Positions 43,069 through 51,815 of a stretch of 53,799 bases of DNA are shown piece by piece. The position numbers and the translations under genes were made by a program. The notes beneath the pieces were generated by a model that was not told where the DNA came from, made no database searches, and worked only from the letters and a program-made list of their open reading frames with translations. How positions within the stretch are numbered: the first letter of the stretch is position 1; each line of letters opens with the position of its first letter. Source of the DNA: Chloroflexota bacterium. Its GTDB lineage: Bacteria > Chloroflexota > UBA6077 > JACCZL01. Location: assembly GCA_020845495.1 (NCBI GenBank), contig JADLFM010000073.1:1-53799 (forward strand). The letters run 5' to 3'.

Positions 43069-44529
43069 TTATCCGGCCTTCTGGCGCTCGCGGTCGAGGA
43101 CCGTCTGGCTCGTTTTGGCGGCATCCTCGATGGCCTGCTGAGGCGTCTTCTGCCCGAACACGACCGCCTCGATGGCCTTGCCAAGCTCGGTCCCGATCTC
43201 CTGGGCGCCCGGGCCGAAGTAGGACAGGTCGGTCGACTTCTGAGCCTCGACGTAGGCGGGCACGAGCGAGTTCTTCTGCTCGTACTCCTTCCAGGCCGGG
43301 TCGTCGCGGAACGAGAGCCGGGGCGGCAACTGGCCGAAGCCGATGCACCAGAACACGTCGTTGCTGGCATCGAGGCCGATGAACTTCGCGAACTCCCAGC
43401 CGGCGTCCCGATTCTTGCCCTTGTCCAGCACCATGATGGAGCCGAAGCCGATGGGCGCCTTCTGGCTCTTGGGGCCGGCCGGCAGCGTCGCCGATCCGCT
43501 CTTGAAGTCGGCTCCTGCCACCCGTGCGACGAGCGCCGGGTAGGCGTTCATCGACCCGACGTTGCCGGTCAGGTAGTCGTTGAGCATCTGGGCTTCGTTG
43601 ATCTGCTTGACCGGCATCCCCTTGCGGTCGACCAGATCCTTGTACCACTGGAGCGCGGCCACCCCCTCCGGCGTGTTGAAGGTGATCTTGGTCCCATCTT
43701 CGGACGTCTCCTTGCCACCGAAGGCCCAGAGGATCGTCGGGAAGTAGTCGGCGCCAGTCTGCGCGATCGGGGCAGTCGGGATATAGTGGCCCCAGAGTTG
43801 ATCGTCGCTCGTATGGATCTTGCCGGCTACCTCCAACAGTTGCGCGAGGGTGGTCGGCGGCTTCTCTGGGTCCAGCCCGGCTTTCTTGTACACGTCCTTG
43901 TTGTAGATCAGCGCTTGCACGCCGCTGTTGACCGGCATCGCGTACATCTTGCCGTTCCGCGTCAGCGCTTTCTGGATCGTGGGAACCCAGTCGTAGGTGC
44001 TGATCTTCGGATCCCAGTCGTCGAGGGCGGCGGCGTGGCCCTTGTCGATGAAGAGCGCGTTGACGGCCGGGCCGCCCAGCCGCACGGCGTCTGGTGGCTC
44101 GCCGCCGGCGATGGCCGTCGCCAGCTTGGCCGGAACGTCCGCCGCCGGCACGAGCACCACCTCCATTTTGACGCGGCTCTGCTTCTCATGGAAGCGGTCG
44201 ATGACCTTCTGGAAGGCTTCCTGCTGAATCGGCTGATTGAACCAGAAGGTACCCGACAGTGCACCCTGCGACGCGGATGCTTGCTGGGCTGGCTTGGCGG
44301 CAGCCGACGTTGCGGCGGCTGGTTTGTCTGCCGCTGGCTTGTCCGTCGCCGGTTTTGCCGCGGCCGGCTGAGTTGCGGCCGGCTTGCCGCTTGCAGCGCC
44401 GCTACTGGACGAGCCGGCGGACGGCTTTGTCGACGGTGCTTCGGCCCCGGCGCACGCCGCGAGCAGCGCGCCGGTGACGCCGCCACCGAGGATCTGGAGC
44501 CACTGTCGCCGCGTGATCTGTCGTGCCAT
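43069..44529 (-). CDS. Family 1 sugar-binding lipoprotein (copy A)
   Basis: Receptor paired with the permeases upstream, 486 residues. Tat-type start ITRRQWLQILGGG, lipobox LLAAC, a Ser/Gly then Ala/Lys linker, and an SBP_bac_1 domain with the same landmarks as copy B, such as GTFWFNQPIQQEAFQKVIDR. The ATG at 44529, with GGGAG 10 nt upstream, is preferred over an in-frame GTG three codons earlier. It lies 104 bp after the permease stop. Two receptors with one permease pair imply a widened or tuned ligand range. Confidence 0.92.
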   Translation of the reverse strand: MARQITRRQWLQILGGGVTGALLAACAGAEAPSTKPSAGSSSSGAASGKPAATQPAAAKPATDKPAADKPAAATSAAAKPAQQASASQGALSGTFWFNQPIQQEAFQKVIDRFHEKQSRVKMEVVLVPAADVPAKLATAIAGGEPPDAVRLGGPAVNALFIDKGHAAALDDWDPKISTYDWVPTIQKALTRNGKMYAMPVNSGVQALIYNKDVYKKAGLDPEKPPTTLAQLLEVAGKIHTSDDQLWGHYIPTAPIAQTGADYFPTILWAFGGKETSEDGTKITFNTPEGVAALQWYKDLVDRKGMPVKQINEAQMLNDYLTGNVGSMNAYPALVARVAGADFKSGSATLPAGPKSQKAPIGFGSIMVLDKGKNRDAGWEFAKFIGLDASNDVFWCIGFGQLPPRLSFRDDPAWKEYEQKNSLVPAYVEAQKSTDLSYFGPGAQEIGTELGKAIEAVVFGQKTPQQAIEDAAKTSQTVLDRERQKAG

Positions 44530-44633
44530 CGTTGCCACACTCCCTCACGCCGCCAGTCGACGCCGCCTCGGGGGCGGCTCGTGCTCGCGACGAATGCTGA
44601 ACTACTTCGCCCCCGGTCCTGGCTCTCCCGGTC

Positions 44634-45521
44634 CTAGCCCTTGATCCCGCTCATGACGATACCCTGGGTGAACCAGCGCTGAAACAGCAGGTAGACGACC
44701 GTGAGCGGAACCGCCGAGATGGTCGTCGCCGCCATCAGCGGCCCCCAGGCCGTCGCGTCGCTGCGCATACTGGCCAGCCCGAGCACGATCGTCATGATGT
44801 CCGGCTTGTTGACGACGACGAGCGGCCAGAGGAAGTCGTTCCAGCCGGCCGTAAAAGCCAGGATCGACAGCGCGGCCACGGCCGGCATGCTGACCGGCAG
44901 CACGATCTGCCAGAGCACCCGGAACCAGCTACAGCCGTCGATACGCGCGGCGTCCTCCAGGTCTGAGGGGATGTTCATGAAGAACTGGCGCATCAGGAAG
45001 ATCCCCGAGAACTGCACCAGATGGATCACCGCGATCCCCTGGTACGTGTTCAGCAACCCGAGTTGCCGCACGATGATGAAGCTGGGGATCAGCGTGACCT
45101 GGATCGGGACCATCATGGCCGCGAGGTACATGTAGAAGAGTTGATCGCGGCCCCAGAAGCGCAGCCGGGCGAAGGCGTAACCGGCGAACACTGCCGTCAG
45201 CACCGTACTGATCGTCTCGAACGTGGCAACCAGGATGGTGTTGAAGATCCAGCGGCCGAGCGGATACTGGCGCCAGACGTCGGAGTAGTTCTCCCAGCGG
45301 ATGCGGGTCGGGAGGAAGCCGCCCAGCCCGAGTTTGAACATGTCGCTCTCGTACTTGAGCGAAGCCGTAATCATCCAGACATACGGCAGCAGCACGACGA
45401 GCGCTCCCACGGTCAGGAGGGCATAGACGGCGACGCTGCCTGGGCTTAGCCGGAGGCGGCCGGCCTTCCCGCGGGCTCGTTCGCCGACGCCGGGGCTGGT
45501 GGCAGCTATCCGTGTCGCCAT
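44634..45521 (-). CDS. CUT1 sugar ABC permease, MalG type
   Basis: Second membrane subunit, 295 residues with six helices. It has the family's late ATPase-coupling EAA loop, DLEDAARIDGCSWFRVLWQI, and the start LLPYVWMITASLKYESDMF typical of MalG-like proteins. The ATG at 45521 follows GGGAGA; the frame is open to 45632 but overlaps the previous gene there and is not family-like. No ATPase gene accompanies the operon. Confidence 0.9.
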   Translation of the reverse strand: MATRIAATSPGVGERARGKAGRLRLSPGSVAVYALLTVGALVVLLPYVWMITASLKYESDMFKLGLGGFLPTRIRWENYSDVWRQYPLGRWIFNTILVATFETISTVLTAVFAGYAFARLRFWGRDQLFYMYLAAMMVPIQVTLIPSFIIVRQLGLLNTYQGIAVIHLVQFSGIFLMRQFFMNIPSDLEDAARIDGCSWFRVLWQIVLPVSMPAVAALSILAFTAGWNDFLWPLVVVNKPDIMTIVLGLASMRSDATAWGPLMAATTISAVPLTVVYLLFQRWFTQGIVMSGIKG

Positions 45522-45549
45522 CGCGGTTCTCCCATCAGCATCAACGTCA

Positions 45550-46461
45550 TCAGTACAGCTCGGAGCGGCGCCCGAGCAGCCGGAACTGGATAATCGCGGC
45601 CAGGAAAACGAAGGCGAACAGCACGTAGGCAACCGCGCTCGCGTAGCCCATCCGGAAGAACTGGAAGGCCTGCTGGTAGAGGTACAGTACGATCACGTTC
45701 GTCGCGTCGACGGGGCCGCCGCCGGTCATCACGTAGATGACGGCGAACGAGTTCTGGGTCGCCCGGATCACCCCGAGCACCAGCACGAACAGGGTCGTCG
45801 GCATCAGGAGCGGCACGGTGATGTTGCGGAAGACGGCCCAGGCGCCGCAGCCGTCGATCCGTGCGGCCTCCTTCAATTCGGTTGGGATGCCCTGGAGGCC
45901 GGCCAGGTAGATGACCGTGAAGTAGCCGATCTCGCGCCACGAGAAGGTGATGACCACGGTCGGCATCGCCCAGCGGGCGTCCGAGGCCCAGCCAGGAGTC
46001 GGAATGCCGAACGCCCGGAGCGCCTGATTGACGATCCCGAACTGCGGATCGAGGATCCAGAGCCAGATGACGGCAGTCGCCACGAGCGACGTGACGACCG
46101 GCGAGTAATAGATGCCCCGGAAGATGGCCGTCCCACGCAGGCCGCGATTGAGCGCCAGCGCGAGCGCCAGTGACCCGACGACGGTGACGGCGAGCGTCGC
46201 GATCGTGAAAACGGTGGTATTGACGATCGTCCGGAGGAAACTCGGGTTGGAGAACAACTCGCGGTAGTTGGCCAGCCCGATTGGCGTGGGACGCGGCTCG
46301 AGCGGGCTCCATTGGAAGAAGCCGAGGTAGAAGGAGTACGCGACCGGCCAGGCGATGAAGACGCAGAAGAACAGGAAGGTCGGCAGCACGAAGAGAGCGC
46401 CGTAGCGGGCCTGCTCCTGGCGAACGTAGCCCGTGATTCCACTGCGGGCCGCCGCGATCAT
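45550..46461 (-). CDS. CUT1 sugar ABC permease, MalF type
   Basis: First membrane subunit, 303 residues, with six helices beginning LFVLPTFLFFCVFIAWPVAY, and the EAA loop ELKEAARIDGCGAWAVFRNI. GGGGAGT precedes the chosen ATG at 46461; the frame is open to 46530. It is the first gene of the operon, about 330 bp downstream of the operator-controlled promoter. This leader has no visible structure. Confidence 0.9.
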   Translation of the reverse strand: MIAAARSGITGYVRQEQARYGALFVLPTFLFFCVFIAWPVAYSFYLGFFQWSPLEPRPTPIGLANYRELFSNPSFLRTIVNTTVFTIATLAVTVVGSLALALALNRGLRGTAIFRGIYYSPVVTSLVATAVIWLWILDPQFGIVNQALRAFGIPTPGWASDARWAMPTVVITFSWREIGYFTVIYLAGLQGIPTELKEAARIDGCGAWAVFRNITVPLLMPTTLFVLVLGVIRATQNSFAVIYVMTGGGPVDATNVIVLYLYQQAFQFFRMGYASAVAYVLFAFVFLAAIIQFRLLGRRSELY

Positions 46462-46768
46462 CGGACTCCCCTGCCTCGGAGCCCCTGACGTCGCACGTCG
46501 CGAGGCGAGGTGCTGCGCGGCGTACCGCACGAATACCCGAGCGACGCTTCACACAGCCACACGCTGCCACCCGCCGTACCCGGCCGTCGCGTACTCAACC
46601 GTCGTTCGACGTCTCCACGCCGAGACCCCACGTTGCGCCTCCAGGTCTACAGTGCTCGGTAGCGCGGAACTGCCACGCTCCGGCCACGACGCGCGACTCG
46701 AACGAATCGTCAACGTGCCTGCCGGCGACGATGACGGTGCGTCATCTCCGCGATGGCACGAAGCCGCT
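46462..46768 (-). other. Leader of the first CUT1 operon
   Basis: About 310 bp between the predicted transcription start and the first permease. I see no gene, strong hairpin or known riboswitch in it. Confidence 0.4.
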
Positions 46769-46822
46769 TTGGAGCGCTCCAAGCAGCGTCGGTACGATAG
46801 CATCCCGACCGTTGGCCGTCAA
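46769..46822 (-). promoter_or_regulatory. LacI-type operator and promoter of the first CUT1 operon
   Basis: Operator TTGGAGCGCTCCAA at 46769-46782. On the minus strand TTGACG (46822-46817), a 17-bp spacer, and TATCGT (46799-46794) precede it, so it falls just after the predicted start. The operator and -10 region are 34 of 36 identical to the site at 50525. Confidence 0.85.
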
Positions 46823-46906
46823 CGAAACTGGACGCGCGGCATGCTGTGGTCGGAGCCGGCTCACCCGAGACCGGCCGCAGTCGACAACGATAGCTGCCAC
46901 ACTCGC

Positions 46907-47767
46907 TTACTTCACAGCACCCAGGGTCAGCCCTTGCAGAATGTTGCGCTGCGCGATGATGGCCAGGGCGATCACGGGCAGCATCGCCAGGACGGCAGCC
47001 GCCGTGATGTTGCCCCACTGCGCCTCCTCGGCCGTGAGGAAGCCGTACATCGTCACCGTCACTGTCTGAACCTGACTGCCGCTCAAGAGCACTGCAAAGA
47101 GGAACTCGTTCCAGGCATTGATGAAGGCAAAGATCGCCGTGACGGCGATCCCGCCCCTGGCCTGCGGAAGAATGACCCAGGTGAATGCCTGCATCCGGTG
47201 GGCGCCGTCGATGAACGCGGCCTCTTCCAACTCCGGCGGAATGTCCGTGAAGTAGACGATCAGGAGCCAGATCGAAAACGGGACTGTCAGCGTCAGATTG
47301 ACCAGGACGAGCGCGCCGACCGTGTCCGTCCACTTGAGGCGGGAGAAGATCACGAAGTACGGGATGATCAGCCCGATCGGCGGCGCCATCTGCATCAGCA
47401 GGGTGTAGTACGACATCACCCGACGGCCCCGGAACGCCAGCCGCGCGTAGGCGTACCCGGCCGGAACGGACACCAGGAGCGCGATCGCCGTCGACGCGCT
47501 GGCGATGATCAGGCTCGTACCGAGGTTCGGCACGATCGAGCGGGTGGTCACGACCGTCAGGTAGTGCGCGATGGTCGGGGAGAAGATGACCTTCGGCGGC
47601 AGCACGAAGATATCGGTCCGTTCCTTCAGCGACGTCGCGAGGGTCCAGAGGATCGGAAACCCCCAGACGAAGAGGATCAGGGCGATGCCCACCGCCCAGA
47701 CGATCCGTTGAACGACCGCACCTCCGCGCGGCTCGCTCTTCGGGACGGCAATCGGTAGTGCGCTCAT
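46907..47767 (-). CDS. CUT1 sugar ABC permease, MalG type
   Basis: Membrane subunit of the second CUT1 importer, 286 residues with six helices. It starts with WAVGIALILFVWGFPILWTL and has the EAA loop ELEEAAFIDGAHRMQAFTWV followed by FINAWNEFLFAVLL, as in MalG-like permeases. It overlaps the preceding MalF-like gene by 4 bp (ATGA). The stop lies about 85 bp from the promoter of the first CUT1 operon, and no terminator is evident between, so some readthrough is possible. Confidence 0.92.
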   Translation of the reverse strand: MSALPIAVPKSEPRGGAVVQRIVWAVGIALILFVWGFPILWTLATSLKERTDIFVLPPKVIFSPTIAHYLTVVTTRSIVPNLGTSLIIASASTAIALLVSVPAGYAYARLAFRGRRVMSYYTLLMQMAPPIGLIIPYFVIFSRLKWTDTVGALVLVNLTLTVPFSIWLLIVYFTDIPPELEEAAFIDGAHRMQAFTWVILPQARGGIAVTAIFAFINAWNEFLFAVLLSGSQVQTVTVTMYGFLTAEEAQWGNITAAAVLAMLPVIALAIIAQRNILQGLTLGAVK

Positions 47768-48726
47768 CGTTCGGCCGCCCTCAGTCGGAAGAACAGCCAG
47801 GAGACGCCGACGGTGATCGCCAGAAGCATGCTGGCGAGCGCCGCGCCGTACCCAACGTCCAGATTGGCGAATGCGACGTTATAGGTGTAGAGATTGAGGA
47901 TCATCGTCGCGTTGCCCGGACCACCGCCTGTCGCCGCATAGGGCGCCGCAAATGCGGCCAGGGCGACGATCGAGCGCAGCACGACGACCACGACAATGGC
48001 CGATCGGATGAGCGGCAGCATGACGTGGAGTTGCCGCTGCCAGGTCGACCGGCAGTCGAGCATCGCTGCCTCCAGAACGTTCGTCGGGATCGCGTTCAGA
48101 CTGGCGAGGAAGACGAGGAACGCGAAGGGCGTCCACTGCCAGGTGTGGATGACGATGATCGAGAGCATCGCAAGCGCGGGATCGGTCAGCCAGCGATGCG
48201 AGCCGAGCCCGATGCTCGAGAGGAAATAGTCGAGGATGCCGAATCGCGGCGTCAGGATGAGCGTCCGCCAGACCAGTCCAACGACCACTGGTGCGAGGAT
48301 CATCGGCAGCAGGATGACGATGCGTAGCGGGGTGGTGCCACGGAAGTACTCGAAGAACAGCAGCGCGAGCGCCATCCCGAGGACGATCTGGAGCGCCACG
48401 GTGCTCGCTGTGTACACGAACGTGAGCCAGGTGGCATGCCAGAACCCCGAATCCGCAGACATCCGCACGTAGTTCCCGAGGCCGATGAACCGGTTGGCGC
48501 TCGGGTTCCCGAAGTCGAGCCGGTAGAAGCTGAGTCCGACGAGTCCGAGCAGCGGGGCGGTAGAGAGCAGTATCAGCAGGATGAGGCTGGGCGCCAGCAT
48601 CACCCAGGCGAACTGGGTCTCCGACAGCCCATGCCAGAACCGATCGAGCACGGTCTCATTACGCCGTCCGGTCGTCAGCAAGTCTGTGCCGGTGCGGCGC
48701 GCGCCACGAGGTGTGGTCAGCGACAA
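47764..48726 (-). CDS. CUT1 sugar ABC permease, MalF type
   Basis: Membrane subunit of the second CUT1 importer, about 320 residues. Helices begin WVMLAPSLILLILLSTAPLL, and the coupling loop is NVLEAAMLDCRSTWQRQLHV, a variant of the usual EAA-IDGA motif with Cys. The start is uncertain: TTG at 48726 has GAGG 8 nt upstream; GTG at 48771 and GTG at 48645 are alternatives. It follows the binding-protein gene. Confidence 0.85.
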   Translation of the reverse strand: MSLTTPRGARRTGTDLLTTGRRNETVLDRFWHGLSETQFAWVMLAPSLILLILLSTAPLLGLVGLSFYRLDFGNPSANRFIGLGNYVRMSADSGFWHATWLTFVYTASTVALQIVLGMALALLFFEYFRGTTPLRIVILLPMILAPVVVGLVWRTLILTPRFGILDYFLSSIGLGSHRWLTDPALAMLSIIVIHTWQWTPFAFLVFLASLNAIPTNVLEAAMLDCRSTWQRQLHVMLPLIRSAIVVVVVLRSIVALAAFAAPYAATGGGPGNATMILNLYTYNVAFANLDVGYGAALASMLLAITVGVSWLFFRLRAAER

Positions 48727-48815
48727 GATCAGAACCTCGCCAGGATGTCTTCCCGGGTGGCGCGGCGCCACCCGGGCTCGATGGCGGGCACGTCGACCCT
48801 ATGATGAGGCCGGCG

Positions 48816-50381
48816 CTACTGGAAGAGGGGCAACAGGTTTTCCTGGGCCTCGTCGAGCGCGTCCTTCGGTGACGCCTGTTTGGCGAGCGCCTTCTGGACC
48901 GCTTCCGCCATGATATTTCCGAACTTCGGCCATTGCGGCGTGCGAGGACGCCAGGTGACGTCAGAGTCCTTCTCAATGGTCGTGAGGACGACGTCGGCGT
49001 ACTCAGGGCCATACTGGGCCATCTGCTCGCGGAACTTCGGGTCGGACCAGATCTCCGTTCGATTCACGCCGACGCGTTTGGCACCCTCGGTGTAGTCGAC
49101 CGACGTGCGCCGAGCGAACTGCCCGCTGGTGACCCACTGAATGTACAGCCAGGTGGCTGTCTTGGTCTTCTCCGGCACCGCTGAGTTGATCGGCAAGCTC
49201 CAGTTCCAGGTCGCGCCAACGCGCTTGCCGGTCGGGCCGGCCGGCCACCGCGCGTAGCCCACCTTTCCGACGACTTTGGACTTCTGCGGATCCGCCAGGA
49301 CGGCCACCAGGTCCGAGCCGTCCGTGAACTGGGCGGTAATGCCATTCGCGAACGAGTCGACCTCCTCCGGCCAGTTCCAGTTCTCCACACCTGGCGGCGC
49401 GTACTTTTGATCCGTCTCCGAGTAGAAGGTCAGCGCCTTGACGCCTTCCGGGGTGTTGACTGTCGGCTTTCCCTTGCTATCCAACCAACTTCCGCCGAAC
49501 TCGAGGAAGAGCGACGGGTAGATGAACATGTTCTGACCGGGTCCACGGAAGCCCCGATAGACCATGCCGTAGAAGTTATTGCTGGGATCGGTGAGCGCCT
49601 GGGCAGTCTTGGTCAGGTCGTCGAGCGTGTCCGGCGCCTTGAGGCCCTTCTGCTCGAACACATCTTTCCGGTAGACGTGGATGGTTGTGGCGCCGTCGAA
49701 GGGGATCGAGTACTGCTTCCCCTCCCATTGGGTCGACTTGATCCAGCTTGGGAAGATCCCGTCGAGCTTGAACCACGCCTTGTCGGTCAGCTTCGGGTTG
49801 TCGAGGTACTGGGCAAGGTCGTCTACCCAGCCATTCGCCCCGTAGAGCGGGACGTAGTCTGGATCGGTCCAGGTGGTCGCGAACTGGCCGGCCTTCGTCG
49901 ACAGGTCGAGGATGTGCTTCTCACGAAGCTGGAGCGGCGGAGTAGGCTGGTAGTTCACCTTGATGCCGGTCAACTTCTCGAAGACCGGATTCATCTTGAC
50001 GACAGCATCGGTGCTAACGAAGTTTGGCAGAACCAGCAGGGAGATTTGCTCGCCGGATGCCTGCTTCCAGTCGATGTTGGCTTCCAGGTAGGGCTTCAGG
50101 TCCGGATCGGCCGAGGCTGGGTTGGCGGCTGGTGCCGTCGTCGCGCCGGGCTTGGGCGCGGCGGTCGCCGGCTGCGCGGCCGCCTGAGCTGGCTGTGCGG
50201 CAGTTGTCGGCTTGGCGGCTGCCTGGGCTGGCTGGGTCGCCGCCTGGGCAGGTGGCGCAGTTGGCTTGGGCGGCTGCGCAGCAGGTGCCGCCGGTTGGCT
50301 TGCACAGCCGGCGAGTAGCGGGATGGAACCGATTGAGATGAGTGCAGACGCGATGAGTCGGCGCCGAGAGACACGTCTCAT
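48816..50381 (-). CDS. Family 1 sugar-binding lipoprotein of the second CUT1 importer
   Basis: Receptor of 521 residues, first gene of its operon. Tat-like start SRRRLIASALIS, lipobox LLAGC, then a long Ala/Pro/Thr linker and an SBP_bac_1 domain with FEKLTGIKVNYQPTPP, YGANGWVDDLAQYL, FDGATTIHVYRKDVFEQKGL and WPAGPTGKRVGATWNW. It is not close to the receptors at 41597 and 43069, so the two importers likely carry different ligands. ATG at 50381 has GAGGAG 8 nt upstream and is chosen over the in-frame GTG at 50396. Operator-controlled promoter lies about 145 bp upstream. Confidence 0.92.
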   Translation of the reverse strand: MRRVSRRRLIASALISIGSIPLLAGCASQPAAPAAQPPKPTAPPAQAATQPAQAAAKPTTAAQPAQAAAQPATAAPKPGATTAPAANPASADPDLKPYLEANIDWKQASGEQISLLVLPNFVSTDAVVKMNPVFEKLTGIKVNYQPTPPLQLREKHILDLSTKAGQFATTWTDPDYVPLYGANGWVDDLAQYLDNPKLTDKAWFKLDGIFPSWIKSTQWEGKQYSIPFDGATTIHVYRKDVFEQKGLKAPDTLDDLTKTAQALTDPSNNFYGMVYRGFRGPGQNMFIYPSLFLEFGGSWLDSKGKPTVNTPEGVKALTFYSETDQKYAPPGVENWNWPEEVDSFANGITAQFTDGSDLVAVLADPQKSKVVGKVGYARWPAGPTGKRVGATWNWSLPINSAVPEKTKTATWLYIQWVTSGQFARRTSVDYTEGAKRVGVNRTEIWSDPKFREQMAQYGPEYADVVLTTIEKDSDVTWRPRTPQWPKFGNIMAEAVQKALAKQASPKDALDEAQENLLPLFQ

Positions 50382-50520
50382 GATCGTTCTCCTCACGCAA
50401 CGTCGTCGTTCCTGGCTGAGGGGCGTTGGTCGAGTGGCTCCCCGGGAAATCCTGACTCAGTGTGAGCCGGTACCGGCAAGGTCAGTCACAGATCAATTCG
50501 GAGGGCACCTGAAGGCGACG

Positions 50521-50578
50521 TTGCTTGGAGCGCTCCAAGCAACGTCGCTACGATAGCATCGAGGTCAGGCCGCGTCAA
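50521..50578 (-). promoter_or_regulatory. LacI-type operator and promoter of the second CUT1 operon
   Basis: A perfect 22-bp palindrome at 50521-50542 contains TTGGAGCGCTCCAA (50525-50538). On the minus strand TTGACG (50578-50573), a 17-bp spacer, and TATCGT (50555-50550) precede it. It is the most symmetric of the four operators. Confidence 0.87.
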
Positions 50579-50620
50579 CGACCGTAACGCTCAGTGCGAG
50601 GACTGTCGTCGCCATCCGGG

Positions 50621-50655
50621 TGTGAGGCTGCTGGCAGTGCGCCAGCAGCCTCATA
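50621..50655. terminator. Terminator hairpin after the dehydrogenase gene
   Basis: Perfect 13-bp arms (50623-50635 and 50641-50653), extended by two weaker pairs, with a 5-nt loop. It separates the dehydrogenase gene from the promoter of the CUT1 operon. Confidence 0.7.
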
Positions 50656-50701
50656 CCCTGGCTTTCCGCGGAGTAGTGGCCGGCGTCCCGGGCTTACGCG
50701 C

Positions 50702-50739
50702 GAACCACGCATCCCTCCTAGAAACGGGCTGCGTGGTTC
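50702..50739. terminator. Second hairpin after the dehydrogenase gene
   Basis: 10-bp arms GAACCACGCA and TGCGTGGTTC (50702-50711, 50730-50739) with an 18-nt loop, 16 bp past the dehydrogenase stop on the minus strand. Confidence 0.55.
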
Positions 50740-50754
50740 ACGCCGGCCACGCGC

Positions 50755-51684
50755 TTAGCGGCCGCCCTCTGGCGCTTCGCCCGTCGCCCGGGCGGGGATG
50801 CCAGTGCAGGCTTCGAGCACCTTGATCGTCGCGCTCTGGTCCTCGTCGCCGAGGCCGGCGCCCATCGCCAGCGCGTGGAGTTGGTACGCTGCCGATCCCA
50901 TCAGGCTCGGGACGCCGAGCGCGCCCGCCAGCCCCGCCGCAAGCCCGAGGTCTTTGTGGGCCAGCCGCAGTTTGAACGTCGGCGCGAAGTCGCCGGTCAG
51001 CGCGCGGTTCGCGATGGCGCCGCGAAGGTGCGAGCTGTTGGCGGCTGTGTTCGACATCACCGCCAGCATCACCTCCGGCGCCAGCCCGGCCTTCGCGCCG
51101 ATGGCCATGCCTTCGCCGGTGAGCGCGCAGATGGCCGTCGAGACCAGATTGTTGACCAGCTTCATGGTCACGCCCATGCCGAGCGGGCCACAATAGAACC
51201 GCGACGAGCCGAGCGTGTCCAGCACGTCTGCGACCTCGTCCACCACGGCCGGATCGCCGCCGACCATCAGCGTCAGGTCGCCTCGCGCGGCTGCCGGCGG
51301 CCCCTTGCCGACCGGCACGTCCAGCATCCGGACGCCGCGCGCCGCGAGCGCCGCTCCGACCCGCCGCGTCGTCTCCGGCTCGATGCTGCTCATGTCGATG
51401 TACACCGAGCCGGCCCGGGCACCGTGAATGATGCCGTCGTCGCCGAGCGCCACCGCCTCGACGATGGCCGGGTTCGGCAGGCTCGAGATCACGATGTCTG
51501 CGCGAGCCGCCGCCTCTTTCGGCGACGCGGCTCGCTCCGCGCCGAACTCCATCACCGCTTCGACCGCTCGATCGTTCAGGTCGAAGACGGTCACAGGGTA
51601 GCCGGACTTCACCAGATGGGTGGCCATACCGCCGCCCATCTGGCCCAGGCCGATGTACCCGATCGATCGCTTTGGTGTCGCCAT
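50755..51684 (-). CDS. Beta-hydroxyacid dehydrogenase (3-hydroxyisobutyrate/tartronate-semialdehyde type)
   Basis: NAD(P)-dependent cytoplasmic oxidoreductase, 309 residues. The Rossmann motif is IGYIGLGQMGGGMATHLV; the substrate-binding loop is LDVPVGKGPPAAARGDLTLM in place of the common DAPVSGG; the catalytic Lys is in GVTMKLVNNLVS. The family includes 3-hydroxyisobutyrate, tartronate-semialdehyde and sulfolactaldehyde reductases, and the altered loop means the substrate is not safely assigned. GAGGGG precedes the ATG. It is separated from the CUT1 operon by two hairpins, so it is a separate unit. Confidence 0.88.
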   Translation of the reverse strand: MATPKRSIGYIGLGQMGGGMATHLVKSGYPVTVFDLNDRAVEAVMEFGAERAASPKEAAARADIVISSLPNPAIVEAVALGDDGIIHGARAGSVYIDMSSIEPETTRRVGAALAARGVRMLDVPVGKGPPAAARGDLTLMVGGDPAVVDEVADVLDTLGSSRFYCGPLGMGVTMKLVNNLVSTAICALTGEGMAIGAKAGLAPEVMLAVMSNTAANSSHLRGAIANRALTGDFAPTFKLRLAHKDLGLAAGLAGALGVPSLMGSAAYQLHALAMGAGLGDEDQSATIKVLEACTGIPARATGEAPEGGR

Positions 51685-51815
51685 TGCCCCTCCCTAGGAC
51701 GCGCTCCTCAGGCGTGTACCGCCCACGAGGCTAGCAGATCAGCTCATCCAGACCAGCCAGCAGACGAACCGAACGTCTCGCGCCATCGAGCGCGGGCCGC
51801 CCGGCTCGCGCCGGC
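51685..51815. other. Short gap between dehydrogenase and last binding-protein gene
   Basis: About 130 bp; no promoter, hairpin or RNA recognised. Confidence 0.35.

Noticed and set aside
43010..43648. N-terminal extension of the copy B sugar receptor
   Set aside because: The extension is an out-of-frame reading of copy A's 3' end. The Tat signal and ribosome site place the start at 43009.
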